Both the position numbers and the translations under genes were made by a program. Source: Salinispora fenicalii (GTDB lineage: Bacteria > Actinomycetota > Actinomycetes > Mycobacteriales > Micromonosporaceae). Taken from it: a stretch of 43,278 nt of DNA. This document shows, piece after piece, positions 7,428 through 15,049 of this stretch (its first letter is position 1; the number at the start of each line of letters is the position of its first letter). A model generated the notes under the pieces. That model was not told the origin of the DNA. It searched no databases and worked only from the letters and a program-made list of their open reading frames with translations. The DNA lies in assembly GCF_000514815.1 (NCBI RefSeq), contig NZ_AZWQ01000035.1, positions 157-43,434 on the forward strand. The letters run 5' to 3'.

Positions 7428-7736
7428 GTGAGCAGCGAGTCCGGCTACGACGCCTTCGAGGGGGCGAGCGAGCTGCTGCGTGCCCTCTCCGCCCCGATCC
7501 GGCTAGCCATCGTCAACCAACTCGCCGAGGGCGAACGGTGCGTACACGAGCTGGTCGACCAGCTCGGCGCCGCGCAGCCGCTGGTCTCCCAGCACCTGCG
7601 GGTGCTCCGCGGCGCCGGGGTGGTGCGGGGCTCCCGGCGCGGGCGGGAGATCGCCTACACGCTGGTTGACGAACACGTCGCACACATCGTGGCGGACGCG
7701 GTCAGTCACGCCGGCGAGCACACCACCCCCACCTGA
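7428..7736 (+). CDS. ArsR/SmtB-family zinc-type transcriptional regulator
   Basis: A 102-residue winged-helix repressor starting at GTG 7428. The DNA-binding helix-turn-helix is VHELVDQLGAAQPLVSQHLRVLRGAGVV (39-66), and the wing is RGSRRGREIAYTLV. The last helix carries Asp81-x-His83 and, after ten residues, His94-x2-Glu97. That is the alpha-5 zinc-sensing pattern D-x-H-x10-H-x2-E/H of SmtB/CzrA-type sensors. It therefore probably releases DNA when zinc is high. It follows znuB by 38 bp with its own promoter-like element. In M. tuberculosis an SmtB gene next to glyS is followed by zur; here no Fur-family gene follows. Confidence 0.88.
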   Translation: MSSESGYDAFEGASELLRALSAPIRLAIVNQLAEGERCVHELVDQLGAAQPLVSQHLRVLRGAGVVRGSRRGREIAYTLVDEHVAHIVADAVSHAGEHTTPT

Positions 7737-7740
7737 GGGC

Positions 7741-8568
7741 TCACCGCGAGTCGCGGACCAGCGCCACGATCGCGTCGGCGAGCGGCGCTGGTGCCCGGTC
7801 CGGAATCCAGTGGCTGACCCCAATCAACTCGACGAAGCGGTAGTCCCCAGTCACGTGGCTGGCGCAGGCCTCGGCGGCGGTGCGGCCAAGGGCGATGTCC
7901 CGGTCGCTCCAGACGTACGTCGTCGGCACCGACACCGGCCCGACGGCCGCCAGATCACCGTGGGACATCGCCCGGTACCAGTTCAAGGCAGTCAACGCGC
8001 CCGGAGCGCGCATCGGCTCGACGTACGTGGCCACCCGGTCGGCGTCGCCGGCTCCGGCCAGCATCCGGCGCAGCCCGGTCGCCCGCAGGGCCAGCAACAC
8101 CGCCTCCGCCGTACCTTCCCGCCGGAACAACCGCATGTACGCCGAGCGGGCCCGCTGCGACCGGTCGGCGCGCAGGGCATGGGCCAGGGCCCCCGGGTGC
8201 GGCACGGAGACCGCGGTCAGGGACCGCACCCGGGCCGGATGGTCCGCCGCGAGGGCCCAGCTGACCGCGGCGCCCCAGTCATGCCCGACTACGTGCGCAG
8301 CGGCGATACCGAGGCGGTCCAGCACCGCCACCGCGTCGCCGACCAACTCACCGAGGCGGTACGCGGAGACCGCCGCCGGCCGGGCGCCGGGCGAGTAGCC
8401 ACGCTGATCGAGTGCGTACGTGCGCAGCCCGGCGCGGTGCAGGAGCGGCACCACGTCGGACCACTCCCCACTGTGCTGGGGGAAGCCGTGCAGCAGGAGC
8501 ACCGGCGGGCCGGCCGGCGGGCCACCAACGTGGAGATCGAAGGCGAAACCTCGGACATCGATACGCAT
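7741..8568 (-). CDS. Alpha/beta hydrolase, epoxide-hydrolase-like
   Basis: A 275-residue cytoplasmic alpha/beta hydrolase from ATG 8568 (MRIDVRGFAFDLHVGG). The oxyanion motif is LLLHGFPQHSGEW. The nucleophile elbow is VVGHDWGAAVSW, whose central residue is Asp rather than Ser, as in soluble epoxide hydrolases and haloalkane dehalogenases. The acid is in TTYVWSDRDIAL and the catalytic His in GVSHWIPD. HGxP together with GHDWG favours epoxide hydrolase over esterase. The cap region contains Tyr residues (SAYMRLF, LNWYRAM) that could polarise the epoxide, but I cannot place them exactly. It is convergent with the ArsR-family gene with a 4-bp gap. The substrate is unknown. Confidence 0.85.
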   Translation of the reverse strand: MRIDVRGFAFDLHVGGPPAGPPVLLLHGFPQHSGEWSDVVPLLHRAGLRTYALDQRGYSPGARPAAVSAYRLGELVGDAVAVLDRLGIAAAHVVGHDWGAAVSWALAADHPARVRSLTAVSVPHPGALAHALRADRSQRARSAYMRLFRREGTAEAVLLALRATGLRRMLAGAGDADRVATYVEPMRAPGALTALNWYRAMSHGDLAAVGPVSVPTTYVWSDRDIALGRTAAEACASHVTGDYRFVELIGVSHWIPDRAPAPLADAIVALVRDSR

Positions 8569-8575
8569 GATCGGC

Positions 8576-8581
8576 AGCCTA
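8576..8581 (-). promoter_or_regulatory. -10 element of the hydrolase gene, leaderless
   Basis: TAGGCT on the minus strand ends 7 nt before the ATG at 8568, consistent with a leaderless transcript. Confidence 0.5.
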
Positions 8582-8628
8582 CTCGGGGTGTACCGGAAGA
8601 ACCCCCGCCGAACTGCACCAATGCCACT

Positions 8629-8658
8629 TTGTTGAAATGTTTTCGGAGGTGCTAGCGT
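8629..8658 (+). promoter_or_regulatory. Promoter of the thiamine-regulated ECF operon
   Basis: A -35 TTGTTG (8629-8634) and a -10 TAGCGT (8653-8658) are 18 nt apart, placing +1 near 8665. TTGAAA at 8632-8637 with a 15-nt spacer is the alternative -35. An 8-bp inverted repeat (8644-8651 and 8673-8680) flanks the -10 and the start site. Confidence 0.65.
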
Positions 8659-8679
8659 CGGTCGCACATTTTCACCTCC

Positions 8680-8765
<86 letters not shown>

Positions 8766-8849
8766 GGTCGGCCTCCAGTCGTGCCATCGTCCGGCCGCAC
8801 CGGACATGGACGCGCCCCTCCTGTTCCCCGGAGCAGACAGGGAAGACCA

Positions 8850-9446
8850 ATGACCAAAATCAGATCAAAAGCCGACCGCTGGCGCACCGTCGATGTCGTC
8901 GTCGCCGCCGTTATCGCCGTCACCTTCGGCGTCATCTTCTGGGCCTGGGGGCTGCTCTGGAACGTCGCCACCCCGGCGTTCGCCTTCTTCCCGGCGGCGC
9001 AGGCCCTCATGTACGGCGTCTGGCTGCTCCCGGCGGTGCTCGGCGGCCTGGTGATCCGCCGCCCCGGCGCGGCATTCTTCTGCGAGGCGGTGGCCGCAGT
9101 GGTGTCCACACTGCTCGGCAACGAGTGGGGCAGCACCACCATCCCTCAGGGCATGGTCCAAGGGCTCGGCGCCGAACTGGCCTTCGCCGCCTTCCGCTAC
9201 CGCTCCTTCCGACTGCCCACGGCGCTGCTCGCGGGTGCGCTGGCCGGCCTCGGCGCGGCTATCTTCGACTTCTTCGTCTGGACCCACTTTTACGCAATGT
9301 TCAGCTACCGAATCCCGTACGCGCTGCTGACGATCGCCAGCGCCGCCGCCATCGCCGGGATCGGCGCCCGGCGTCTGACCCAAGCCCTGGCCAAGACGGG
9401 CGTGCTGGACCGGTTCCCCGCCGGCCGCGAACGCTTCACCATCTGA
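8850..9446 (+). CDS. ykoE: ECF transporter S component, YkoE family (thiamine/HMP)
   Basis: Substrate-binding membrane subunit of an energy-coupling-factor importer, 198 residues from ATG 8850 with an upstream AGGGAAGA site. Five or six hydrophobic segments are visible: VVVAAVIAVTFGVIFWAWGLLW, ALMYGVWLLPAVLGGLVI, AAFFCEAVAAVVSTLLG, the LLAGALAGLGAAIFDFFVW segment and ALLTIASAAAIAGIG. The motif GNEWGSTTIPQGMVQGLGAEL is characteristic of YkoE. The TPP riboswitch upstream and the ATPase and T subunits downstream point to uptake of thiamine or its hydroxymethylpyrimidine (HMP) precursor. Which one cannot be told from sequence. Confidence 0.92.
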   Translation: MTKIRSKADRWRTVDVVVAAVIAVTFGVIFWAWGLLWNVATPAFAFFPAAQALMYGVWLLPAVLGGLVIRRPGAAFFCEAVAAVVSTLLGNEWGSTTIPQGMVQGLGAELAFAAFRYRSFRLPTALLAGALAGLGAAIFDFFVWTHFYAMFSYRIPYALLTIASAAAIAGIGARRLTQALAKTGVLDRFPAGRERFTI

Positions 9447-9552
9447 GCACCGTGGCAGGCACAAGGTCGTCGCCGCAGACCGCGCCCGGGCGTGCCAACA
9501 GCGCCCGGCGCGGCGTGCCCAGGATCAGCACCCGGCTCCGGGGCGGCGGCCG

Positions 9553-10980
9553 GTGAGCGCGGTCCGGTTGCGAGGCTTCGGGTGGCGGCACGCGGGGCGG
9601 AAGCGGTGGGCCGTACGCGGGCTCGACCTGCGGATCGAGCACGGCGAACGGGTCCTCCTGCTGGGGGCCTCCGGGGCGGGTAAGAGCACCCTGCTCGCCG
9701 CGTTGGCCGGGCTGCTCCCCGAGGACTCCGGCGAGCAGGAGGGCACCGTCGAGGTTGACGGCCGGGACCCGCGCACGGCCCGAGAAGAGGTCGGCCTGCT
9801 CTTCCAGGACCCGGAGGCCCAGCTGGTGATGGCGCGCTGCGGCGACGACGTCGCCTTCGGCCCCGAAAACCGCGGGCTACCCACCGAGCAGATCTGGCCC
9901 CGGGTGGACGAGGCACTGCGCCGGGTCGGCTTCCGCTACGGCCGGGACCGATCGACCGCCGCGCTCTCCGGCGGCGAACAGCAGCGTCTCGCCCTCGCCG
10001 GGGTGCTCGCGCTCCGCCCGAGCCTGCTGCTGCTCGACGAGCCGACCGCCAACCTGGACCCGGCCGGTGCGACGCTGATCCGCGACGCGGTCGCCATGGC
10101 GCTCGACACCGACACCACCCTGCTCCTCGTCGAGCACCGGCTCGCCGAGGCGCTGCCGCTGGTCGACCGGGTGGTCGTGCTGGCGCCGGGCGGCGGCGTC
10201 CAAGCCGACGGTGCCCCGCAAGCGGTCTTCGCCGCGCACGGCGAGGCGCTCGCCGCTGAGGGGGTCTGGGTGCCGGGCCATCCGACGCCCCTGCGGCGGG
10301 CCACCACCGCCCCCGGGACGGAGTTGCTCGCCGCCGACGAACTCGCCCTGCCGCCCCGGCTGGCCAGCGTCTCCCTCACCGTACGGGCCGGCGAGGCGCT
10401 CGCCGTCCACGGACCCAACGGGGCCGGGAAGTCCACCCTGGCCCTCCTGCTGGGTGGGCTGCTCGCACCGACGGCGGGCCAAGTCACCGCGACCCCAGAG
10501 CTGGCCGGCAGGGACGCCCGCACCCCACCGCACCGATGGCGGGCGCCGGCACTGGTGGGCCGGATCGGTTCGGTCTTCCAGGACCCGGAACACCAGTTCG
10601 TCACCACCACCGTCGCCGATGAGCTGGCGCTGGGCCCACGCCGTACCGGCCGAACCGAGGCGCAGGTCCGCACCACCGTGGACGCGCTACTCGACCGGCT
10701 CCGCCTGACGGCGCTCGCCGAGGCGAACCCGTACACCCTCTCCGGTGGCGAGGCACGGCGACTGAGCGTGGCGACGGCCCTGGCCACCGCGCCCCGCCTG
10801 CTCGTCTGCGACGAGCCCACCTTCGGCCAGGACCGGCGGACGTGGCGGGAGCTGGTGGAGCTCTTCGCCGAGCTGCGCGACAACGGGCACGGTCTGGTCA
10901 CGGTGACCCACGACCCGGAGTTCATCGCCGCGCTCGCCGACCGCCAGGTACGGCTCGACCATCCGCGGAGCGCGCTGTGA
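9553..10980 (+). CDS. ykoD: ECF transporter double ATPase
   Basis: A 475-residue fusion of two ABC ATPase domains, equivalent to both A and A' subunits of an ECF transporter. The first half has Walker A LLGASGAGKST, signature LSGGEQQRLAL and Walker B LLLLDEPTANLDPAG. The second half has HGPNGAGKST, LSGGEARRLSV and LLVCDEPTFGQD. Both Q-loop regions read FQDPE, typical of the ECF/cobalt class. GTG 9553 is the first plausible start in frame; 106 bp separate it from ykoE with nothing recognisable. Its stop overlaps the start of the T-component gene (GTGA). This fused layout matches YkoD of Bacillus. Confidence 0.92.
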   Translation: MSAVRLRGFGWRHAGRKRWAVRGLDLRIEHGERVLLLGASGAGKSTLLAALAGLLPEDSGEQEGTVEVDGRDPRTAREEVGLLFQDPEAQLVMARCGDDVAFGPENRGLPTEQIWPRVDEALRRVGFRYGRDRSTAALSGGEQQRLALAGVLALRPSLLLLDEPTANLDPAGATLIRDAVAMALDTDTTLLLVEHRLAEALPLVDRVVVLAPGGGVQADGAPQAVFAAHGEALAAEGVWVPGHPTPLRRATTAPGTELLAADELALPPRLASVSLTVRAGEALAVHGPNGAGKSTLALLLGGLLAPTAGQVTATPELAGRDARTPPHRWRAPALVGRIGSVFQDPEHQFVTTTVADELALGPRRTGRTEAQVRTTVDALLDRLRLTALAEANPYTLSGGEARRLSVATALATAPRLLVCDEPTFGQDRRTWRELVELFAELRDNGHGLVTVTHDPEFIAALADRQVRLDHPRSAL

Positions 10981-11777
10981 TCAACCTCGAACCGGTGACC
11001 CGACCGGACGCCCCGCTGGCCCGACGCAACCCAGTGGCGAAACTGGCAGCGGCGCTGCTCTGCTCGTTCATCCTGATCGCCACCCTCGACCCGGTGACGC
11101 CGGCCATCGCCATCGCCTTCGAACTGGCCCTGCTACCGCTGTTCGGCGTGCGGCTCCGGGTGCTCGCCCGCCGGGCGATGCCGCTGCTGTTCAGCGCCGT
11201 CGGCGTCCTCGTCACGCTGGTGCTCTTCGCCGCCGAGCGCTCCGGACGTATCCTCGCCGAGGCCGGCCCATTCCTGATCACCTCCGGCGTGCTGATCACC
11301 GCGCTCGGTCTGGTGTTGCGCATGTTCGCGGTGGCCCTGCCGGGATTGATCGTGGTGGCAACCACCGACCCGACCGACCTGGCCGACGCGCTGGTACAAA
11401 ATGCCAAACTGCCCGCCCGCTTCGCCTACGGGGCGCTAGCGGCGTTCCGGTTGGTGCCGCTACTCGCCCAGGAGTGGCAAATGATCAGCATGGCGCGGCG
11501 GGCCCGGGGCGTTGACGCCGGCCGGAATCCGCTGGCCCGGCTGCGGATCTTTGGATCGACCGCGTTCACGCTACTGGTCGGTGCGATCCGCCGCGGAACC
11601 CGACTCGCGGTGGCGATGGACGCGCGGGGCTTCGACGCCATGACCCCCCGGTCGATGGCCCGCCGCCAACACTTCGGCCGCGCCGACGGTCTCCTGATCG
11701 CCGGTGCGGCGGTACTGGCCGGCGCCGCGCTCACAGTCAGCGTCGCCGTCGGCGCGTTCCGCCCCCTGATCGGCTGA
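10977..11777 (+). CDS. ykoC: ECF transporter T component (energy-coupling membrane subunit)
   Basis: A 266-residue CbiQ/EcfT-family membrane protein that links the ATPases to the S component. It starts at GTG 10977 inside the ykoD stop. Hydrophobic segments include VAKLAAALLCSFILIATLDPV, AMPLLFSAVGVLVTLVLFAAE, FLITSGVLITALGLVLRMFA and GLLIAGAAVLAGAAL. The two short Ala-Arg-Gly coupling motifs are seen as MARRARGVDAG (about residues 172-182) and MDARGFDAM. It completes a ykoE-D-C operon under one TPP riboswitch. Confidence 0.92.
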   Translation: MINLEPVTRPDAPLARRNPVAKLAAALLCSFILIATLDPVTPAIAIAFELALLPLFGVRLRVLARRAMPLLFSAVGVLVTLVLFAAERSGRILAEAGPFLITSGVLITALGLVLRMFAVALPGLIVVATTDPTDLADALVQNAKLPARFAYGALAAFRLVPLLAQEWQMISMARRARGVDAGRNPLARLRIFGSTAFTLLVGAIRRGTRLAVAMDARGFDAMTPRSMARRQHFGRADGLLIAGAAVLAGAALTVSVAVGAFRPLIG

Positions 11778-11878
11778 CCGCCGGGCCCAGCGCAGCGCCG
11801 AGTGAGGTGGGTGCGGGCCGGCCGAACGTGGAGCGCGATACGGTCACAGACGGAGATCGAGGCGGAGGGGTGGCACGG

Positions 11879-13315
11879 ATGAGCGGGAAGGCACAGATCG
11901 GCGTTACCGGGCTGGCGGTGATGGGGCGAAACCTCGCCCGGAACCTGGCCCGCAACGGCTTCGTCGTGGCGGTACACAACCGCTCCCCGGAACGGACCCG
12001 CCGGCTGGTCGCCGAGCACGGCGAGGAGGGGCAGTTCGTCCCCACCGACTCGCTGGCCGACCTGGTCGGCGCGTTGGAGCGGCCCCGGGCGGTCATCACG
12101 ATGGTCAAAGCCGGCGCCCCGACCGACGCCGTCATCGACGAGTTGGTGCCGCTGCTCGATGCCGGCGACATCATCGTCGACTGTGGCAACGCCCACTTCG
12201 CCGACACCCGGCGGCGCGAGGAGGCGCTGCGCAAGCAGGGGCTGCACTTCGTCGGCACCGGTGTCTCCGGTGGCGAGGAGGGCGCGTTGTGGGGGCCGAG
12301 CATCATGCCGGGCGGCTCGGCCGAGTCCTACCAGAAGCTGGGGCCAATCTTCGAACAGATCGCGGCGCAGGTGGACGGCGAGCCCTGCTGCCGGCATATC
12401 GGGCCGGACGGAGCCGGCCACTTCGTCAAGATGGTTCACAACGGCATCGAGTACGCCGACATGCAGCTCATCGCCGAGGCGTACGACCTCTTGCGGGCTG
12501 GTCTGGACGCGACACCGACCGAGCTGGCGGAGATCTTCCGAGAGTGGAACTCCGGCGAGCTGGAGTCGTACCTCATCGAGATCACCGCTGAGGTGCTCGG
12601 GCACACCGACGCCAGCACCGGGCAGGCCTTCGTGGACATCGTGCTCGACCAGGCGGAGCAGAAGGGCACCGGACGCTGGACCGTGCAGAACGCCCTGGAC
12701 CTGGGCATCCCGATCACCAGCATCGCCGAGGCGACGTTCGCGCGTTCCCTCTCCGGACACGCCGACCAGCGTGCGGCCATCCGCCGCGCGTTCGCCGGTA
12801 CGGGACCGACCTGGCGGGTCGAGGAGCGGGGCAGCTTCATCGAGGACGTCCGGCGCGCGCTGCTGGCCAGCAAGATCGTCGCCTACGCGCAGGGCTTCGA
12901 CCACATTCGGGCCGGCAGCCAGGAGTACGACTGGGACATCGACCTGGGCGGCACCGCCACGATCTGGCGGGGCGGGTGCATCATCCGGGCGCACTTCCTG
13001 GACCGGATCCGGCAGGCGTACGACGACCGGCCCGACCTGCCCACGCTGCTGGTGGCACCGTGGTTCGCCGACACCGTACGCGCCGGGTTGTCGGGGTGGC
13101 GGCGCGTGGTCGCCGAGGCTGCCCACGCCGGCGTGCCCACCCCCGCGTTCGCCTCGTCCCTTTCCTACTTCGACGCGCTGCGCGCGAACCGACTACCGGC
13201 GGCCCTGATCCAGGGCCTGCGGGACAACTTCGGCGCCCACACCTACCGCCGGGTCGACCGCGACGGCTCCTTCCACACGCTCTGGGCGGGCGATCGCAGT
13301 GAGGTTGAAGCCTGA
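11879..13315 (+). CDS. gnd: 6-phosphogluconate dehydrogenase, decarboxylating
   Basis: Oxidative pentose-phosphate enzyme converting 6-phosphogluconate to ribulose 5-phosphate, CO2 and NAD(P)H. The 478-residue length fits the long dimeric class. The dinucleotide fold opens IGVTGLAVMGRNLARNLARNG. The substrate signature GVSGGEEGALWGPSIMPGG and the catalytic HFVKMVHNGIEYADMQ (Lys and HNGIEY) are intact, and the C-terminal part ends around NFGAHTYRRVD. ATG 11879 has GGAGGGG about 9 nt upstream; a GTG three codons earlier is possible. It lies 101 bp after the ECF operon and ends in a hairpin shared with the convergent uppS. Confidence 0.96.
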   Translation: MSGKAQIGVTGLAVMGRNLARNLARNGFVVAVHNRSPERTRRLVAEHGEEGQFVPTDSLADLVGALERPRAVITMVKAGAPTDAVIDELVPLLDAGDIIVDCGNAHFADTRRREEALRKQGLHFVGTGVSGGEEGALWGPSIMPGGSAESYQKLGPIFEQIAAQVDGEPCCRHIGPDGAGHFVKMVHNGIEYADMQLIAEAYDLLRAGLDATPTELAEIFREWNSGELESYLIEITAEVLGHTDASTGQAFVDIVLDQAEQKGTGRWTVQNALDLGIPITSIAEATFARSLSGHADQRAAIRRAFAGTGPTWRVEERGSFIEDVRRALLASKIVAYAQGFDHIRAGSQEYDWDIDLGGTATIWRGGCIIRAHFLDRIRQAYDDRPDLPTLLVAPWFADTVRAGLSGWRRVVAEAAHAGVPTPAFASSLSYFDALRANRLPAALIQGLRDNFGAHTYRRVDRDGSFHTLWAGDRSEVEA

Positions 13316-13337
13316 CCCCGAGTGCCCAGGGTCAGGC
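13310..13337. terminator. Bidirectional terminator between gnd and uppS
   Basis: A 9-bp perfect stem (13310-13318 with 13329-13337, GCCTGACCC/GGGTCAGGC) has a 10-nt loop. It overlaps the last codons of gnd and the 3' end of uppS, which converge 16 bp apart. Confidence 0.7.
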
Positions 13338-14144
13338 GGTAGGCGCCACCGGGTTCGGCAGTGCTCCGCCGAACCGGCGGTCCCGCTGGGCGTAGAGCTC
13401 ACAGGCGTACCAGAGGTGCCGCCGGTCGAAGTCCGGCCAGAGCGTGTCCAGGAAGACCAACTCGGCGTAGGCGCTCTGCCAGAGCAGGAAGTTCGAGGTG
13501 CGTTGCTCTCCGGAGGGGCGTAGGAAGAGATCCACGTCGGGGACCTCCGGGTGGTAGAGGTAGCGGGCCAGGGTCTTCTCGGTGACCTTGGCCGGGTCGA
13601 GCCGGCCGGCCGCGACCTCCCGGGCGATCGCGGCGGCGGCGTCGGCGATCTCGGCCTGCCCGCCATAGTTGACGCAGAACTGCAGGGTGAGCGTCGAGTT
13701 GCCGCGGGACATCTCCTCGGCCGCCTGCAACTCCGAGATGACGCTCTTCCACAGCCGCCCGGACCGGCCCGACCAGACGACCCGTACGCCCAGGTCGACC
13801 AGTTGGTCCCGGCGGCGGCGGATCACGTCCCGGTTGAAGCCCATGAGGAAGCGCACCTCGTCCGGCGAGCGCCGCCAGTTCTCCGTCGAGAACGCGTACG
13901 CCGACAGGTACGGGATGCCCAGCTCGATCGCGCCCTCGACGGCGTCGAAGAGGGAGAACTCTCCCGCCTCATGCCCTTTTGTACGCGGGAGCCCGCGCTC
14001 CTTGGCCCACCGGCCGTTGCCGTCCATCACCACCGCGACGTGCCGCGGCAACGCCTCGGCGGGCAGCGCCGGTGGCCGGGCGCCAGACGGGTGGGGGGTG
14101 GGCGGCACCGGTGTACGGCCGGTTCGCCTGGTCGATCGGATCAC
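13332..14144 (-). CDS. uppS: Isoprenyl transferase (cis-prenyl diphosphate synthase)
   Basis: Adds isopentenyl units in cis to make the polyprenyl diphosphate carrier for peptidoglycan and other wall polymers. The 270-residue protein has the first signature HVAVVMDGNGRWAKERG with the catalytic Asp. It also has the allylic site YLSAYAFSTENWRRS, then NYGGQAEI and the C-terminal LRPSGEQRTSNFLLWQSAY and FLDTLWPDF. GTG 14144 has GGGAG 8 nt upstream and sits 5 bp after the recO stop, so the two genes are co-transcribed. Product chain length (C50 or C55) cannot be deduced. Confidence 0.95.
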   Translation of the reverse strand: MIRSTRRTGRTPVPPTPHPSGARPPALPAEALPRHVAVVMDGNGRWAKERGLPRTKGHEAGEFSLFDAVEGAIELGIPYLSAYAFSTENWRRSPDEVRFLMGFNRDVIRRRRDQLVDLGVRVVWSGRSGRLWKSVISELQAAEEMSRGNSTLTLQFCVNYGGQAEIADAAAAIAREVAAGRLDPAKVTEKTLARYLYHPEVPDVDLFLRPSGEQRTSNFLLWQSAYAELVFLDTLWPDFDRRHLWYACELYAQRDRRFGGALPNPVAPTA

Positions 14145-14149
14145 TCGGT

Positions 14150-14986
14150 CTACTCCCTGTCCACGCCGGCCGCGGCCGGCCCGACTCCGCCGGCCGGCGT
14201 CCCGACCGCGCCGGCGGCCGGACCGCCCCGGTCCACCAGCGGCAGCGAGCGTAGCGCGCGCTCCAGATGCCACTGCAGGTGCGCCGCGACCAGCCCGCTG
14301 CACTCCCGGCGAACACCGTTCTCGGCGGCGTCGGCAACCCGCCAGTCGCCACTGGTGAGCGCGGTCATCAGGTCAATGGTGGCCGGCGCGGGGTGAGCCG
14401 CGCCGGGCGGCCGACAGTCCAGGCAGACGGCGCCGCCGGCCGGGACGGAGAAGGCCCGGTGCCGCCCCGGCGTGCCGCAGACCGCGCAGCCGGCCAGCGC
14501 CGGCGCCCACCCGGCCAGGGCCATGCCGCGCAGCAGGTACGCGTCCAGCACCAGGGTCGCGGCGTGCTCCCCGCCGGCCAGCGCGCGCAGCGCCCCCAGG
14601 GTGAGCTGGAACAGCCGCAGCGAGGGTTCCCGCTCGACCGGGGTGAGCCGCTCCGCGGTCTCACAAACCGCACTCGCCGCCGTGTAGCGGGGGTAGTCGC
14701 CGAGGAGACGCTTGCCGTACAGGTCAATGCCCTCGACCTGGCTGACCGTGTGCAGCGAGCTGCCCTGCTGGCCCTTCGGGTCGCCGGCGAGTTGCAGGTC
14801 GACGTGACCGAAGGGCTCCAGCCGGGCTCCGAACTTGCTGGTGATCCGGCGCACCCCGCGGGCCACCGCGCGCAGCCGCCCGTGCCGGCGGGTGAGCAGG
14901 GTGATGATGCGGTCCGACTCGCCGAGCTTCTGCACACGCAGCACCACCGCGTCGTCGCGGTAGAGCTGTCGACGGTACCCGGCCAT
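14150..14986 (-). CDS. recO: DNA repair protein RecO
   Basis: Recombination mediator that helps load RecA onto SSB-coated gaps in the RecFOR pathway. The 278-residue protein has the N-terminal OB fold YRDDAVVLRVQKLGESDRII...RRHGRLRAVARGVRR, a helical middle, and a zinc finger CAVCGT...CLDC. The last ~35 residues (RGGPAAGAVGTPAGGVGPAAAGVD) are a low-complexity tail not expected in the fold. ATG 14986 is the natural start. uppS follows with a 5-bp gap. Confidence 0.94.
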   Translation of the reverse strand: MAGYRRQLYRDDAVVLRVQKLGESDRIITLLTRRHGRLRAVARGVRRITSKFGARLEPFGHVDLQLAGDPKGQQGSSLHTVSQVEGIDLYGKRLLGDYPRYTAASAVCETAERLTPVEREPSLRLFQLTLGALRALAGGEHAATLVLDAYLLRGMALAGWAPALAGCAVCGTPGRHRAFSVPAGGAVCLDCRPPGAAHPAPATIDLMTALTSGDWRVADAAENGVRRECSGLVAAHLQWHLERALRSLPLVDRGGPAAGAVGTPAGGVGPAAAGVDRE

Positions 14987-15049
14987 CGGATCATTCTCCC
15001 TCAGGGTGACAGCCCTGGGTCGGCTCGGGGTGGCCGCGGGGCCGGCTGG

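Noticed and set aside
11426..13126. 566-codon minus-strand open frame opposite gnd and ykoC
   Set aside because: It crosses two well-supported genes and has no recognisable domains, only Arg/Pro/Val bias.
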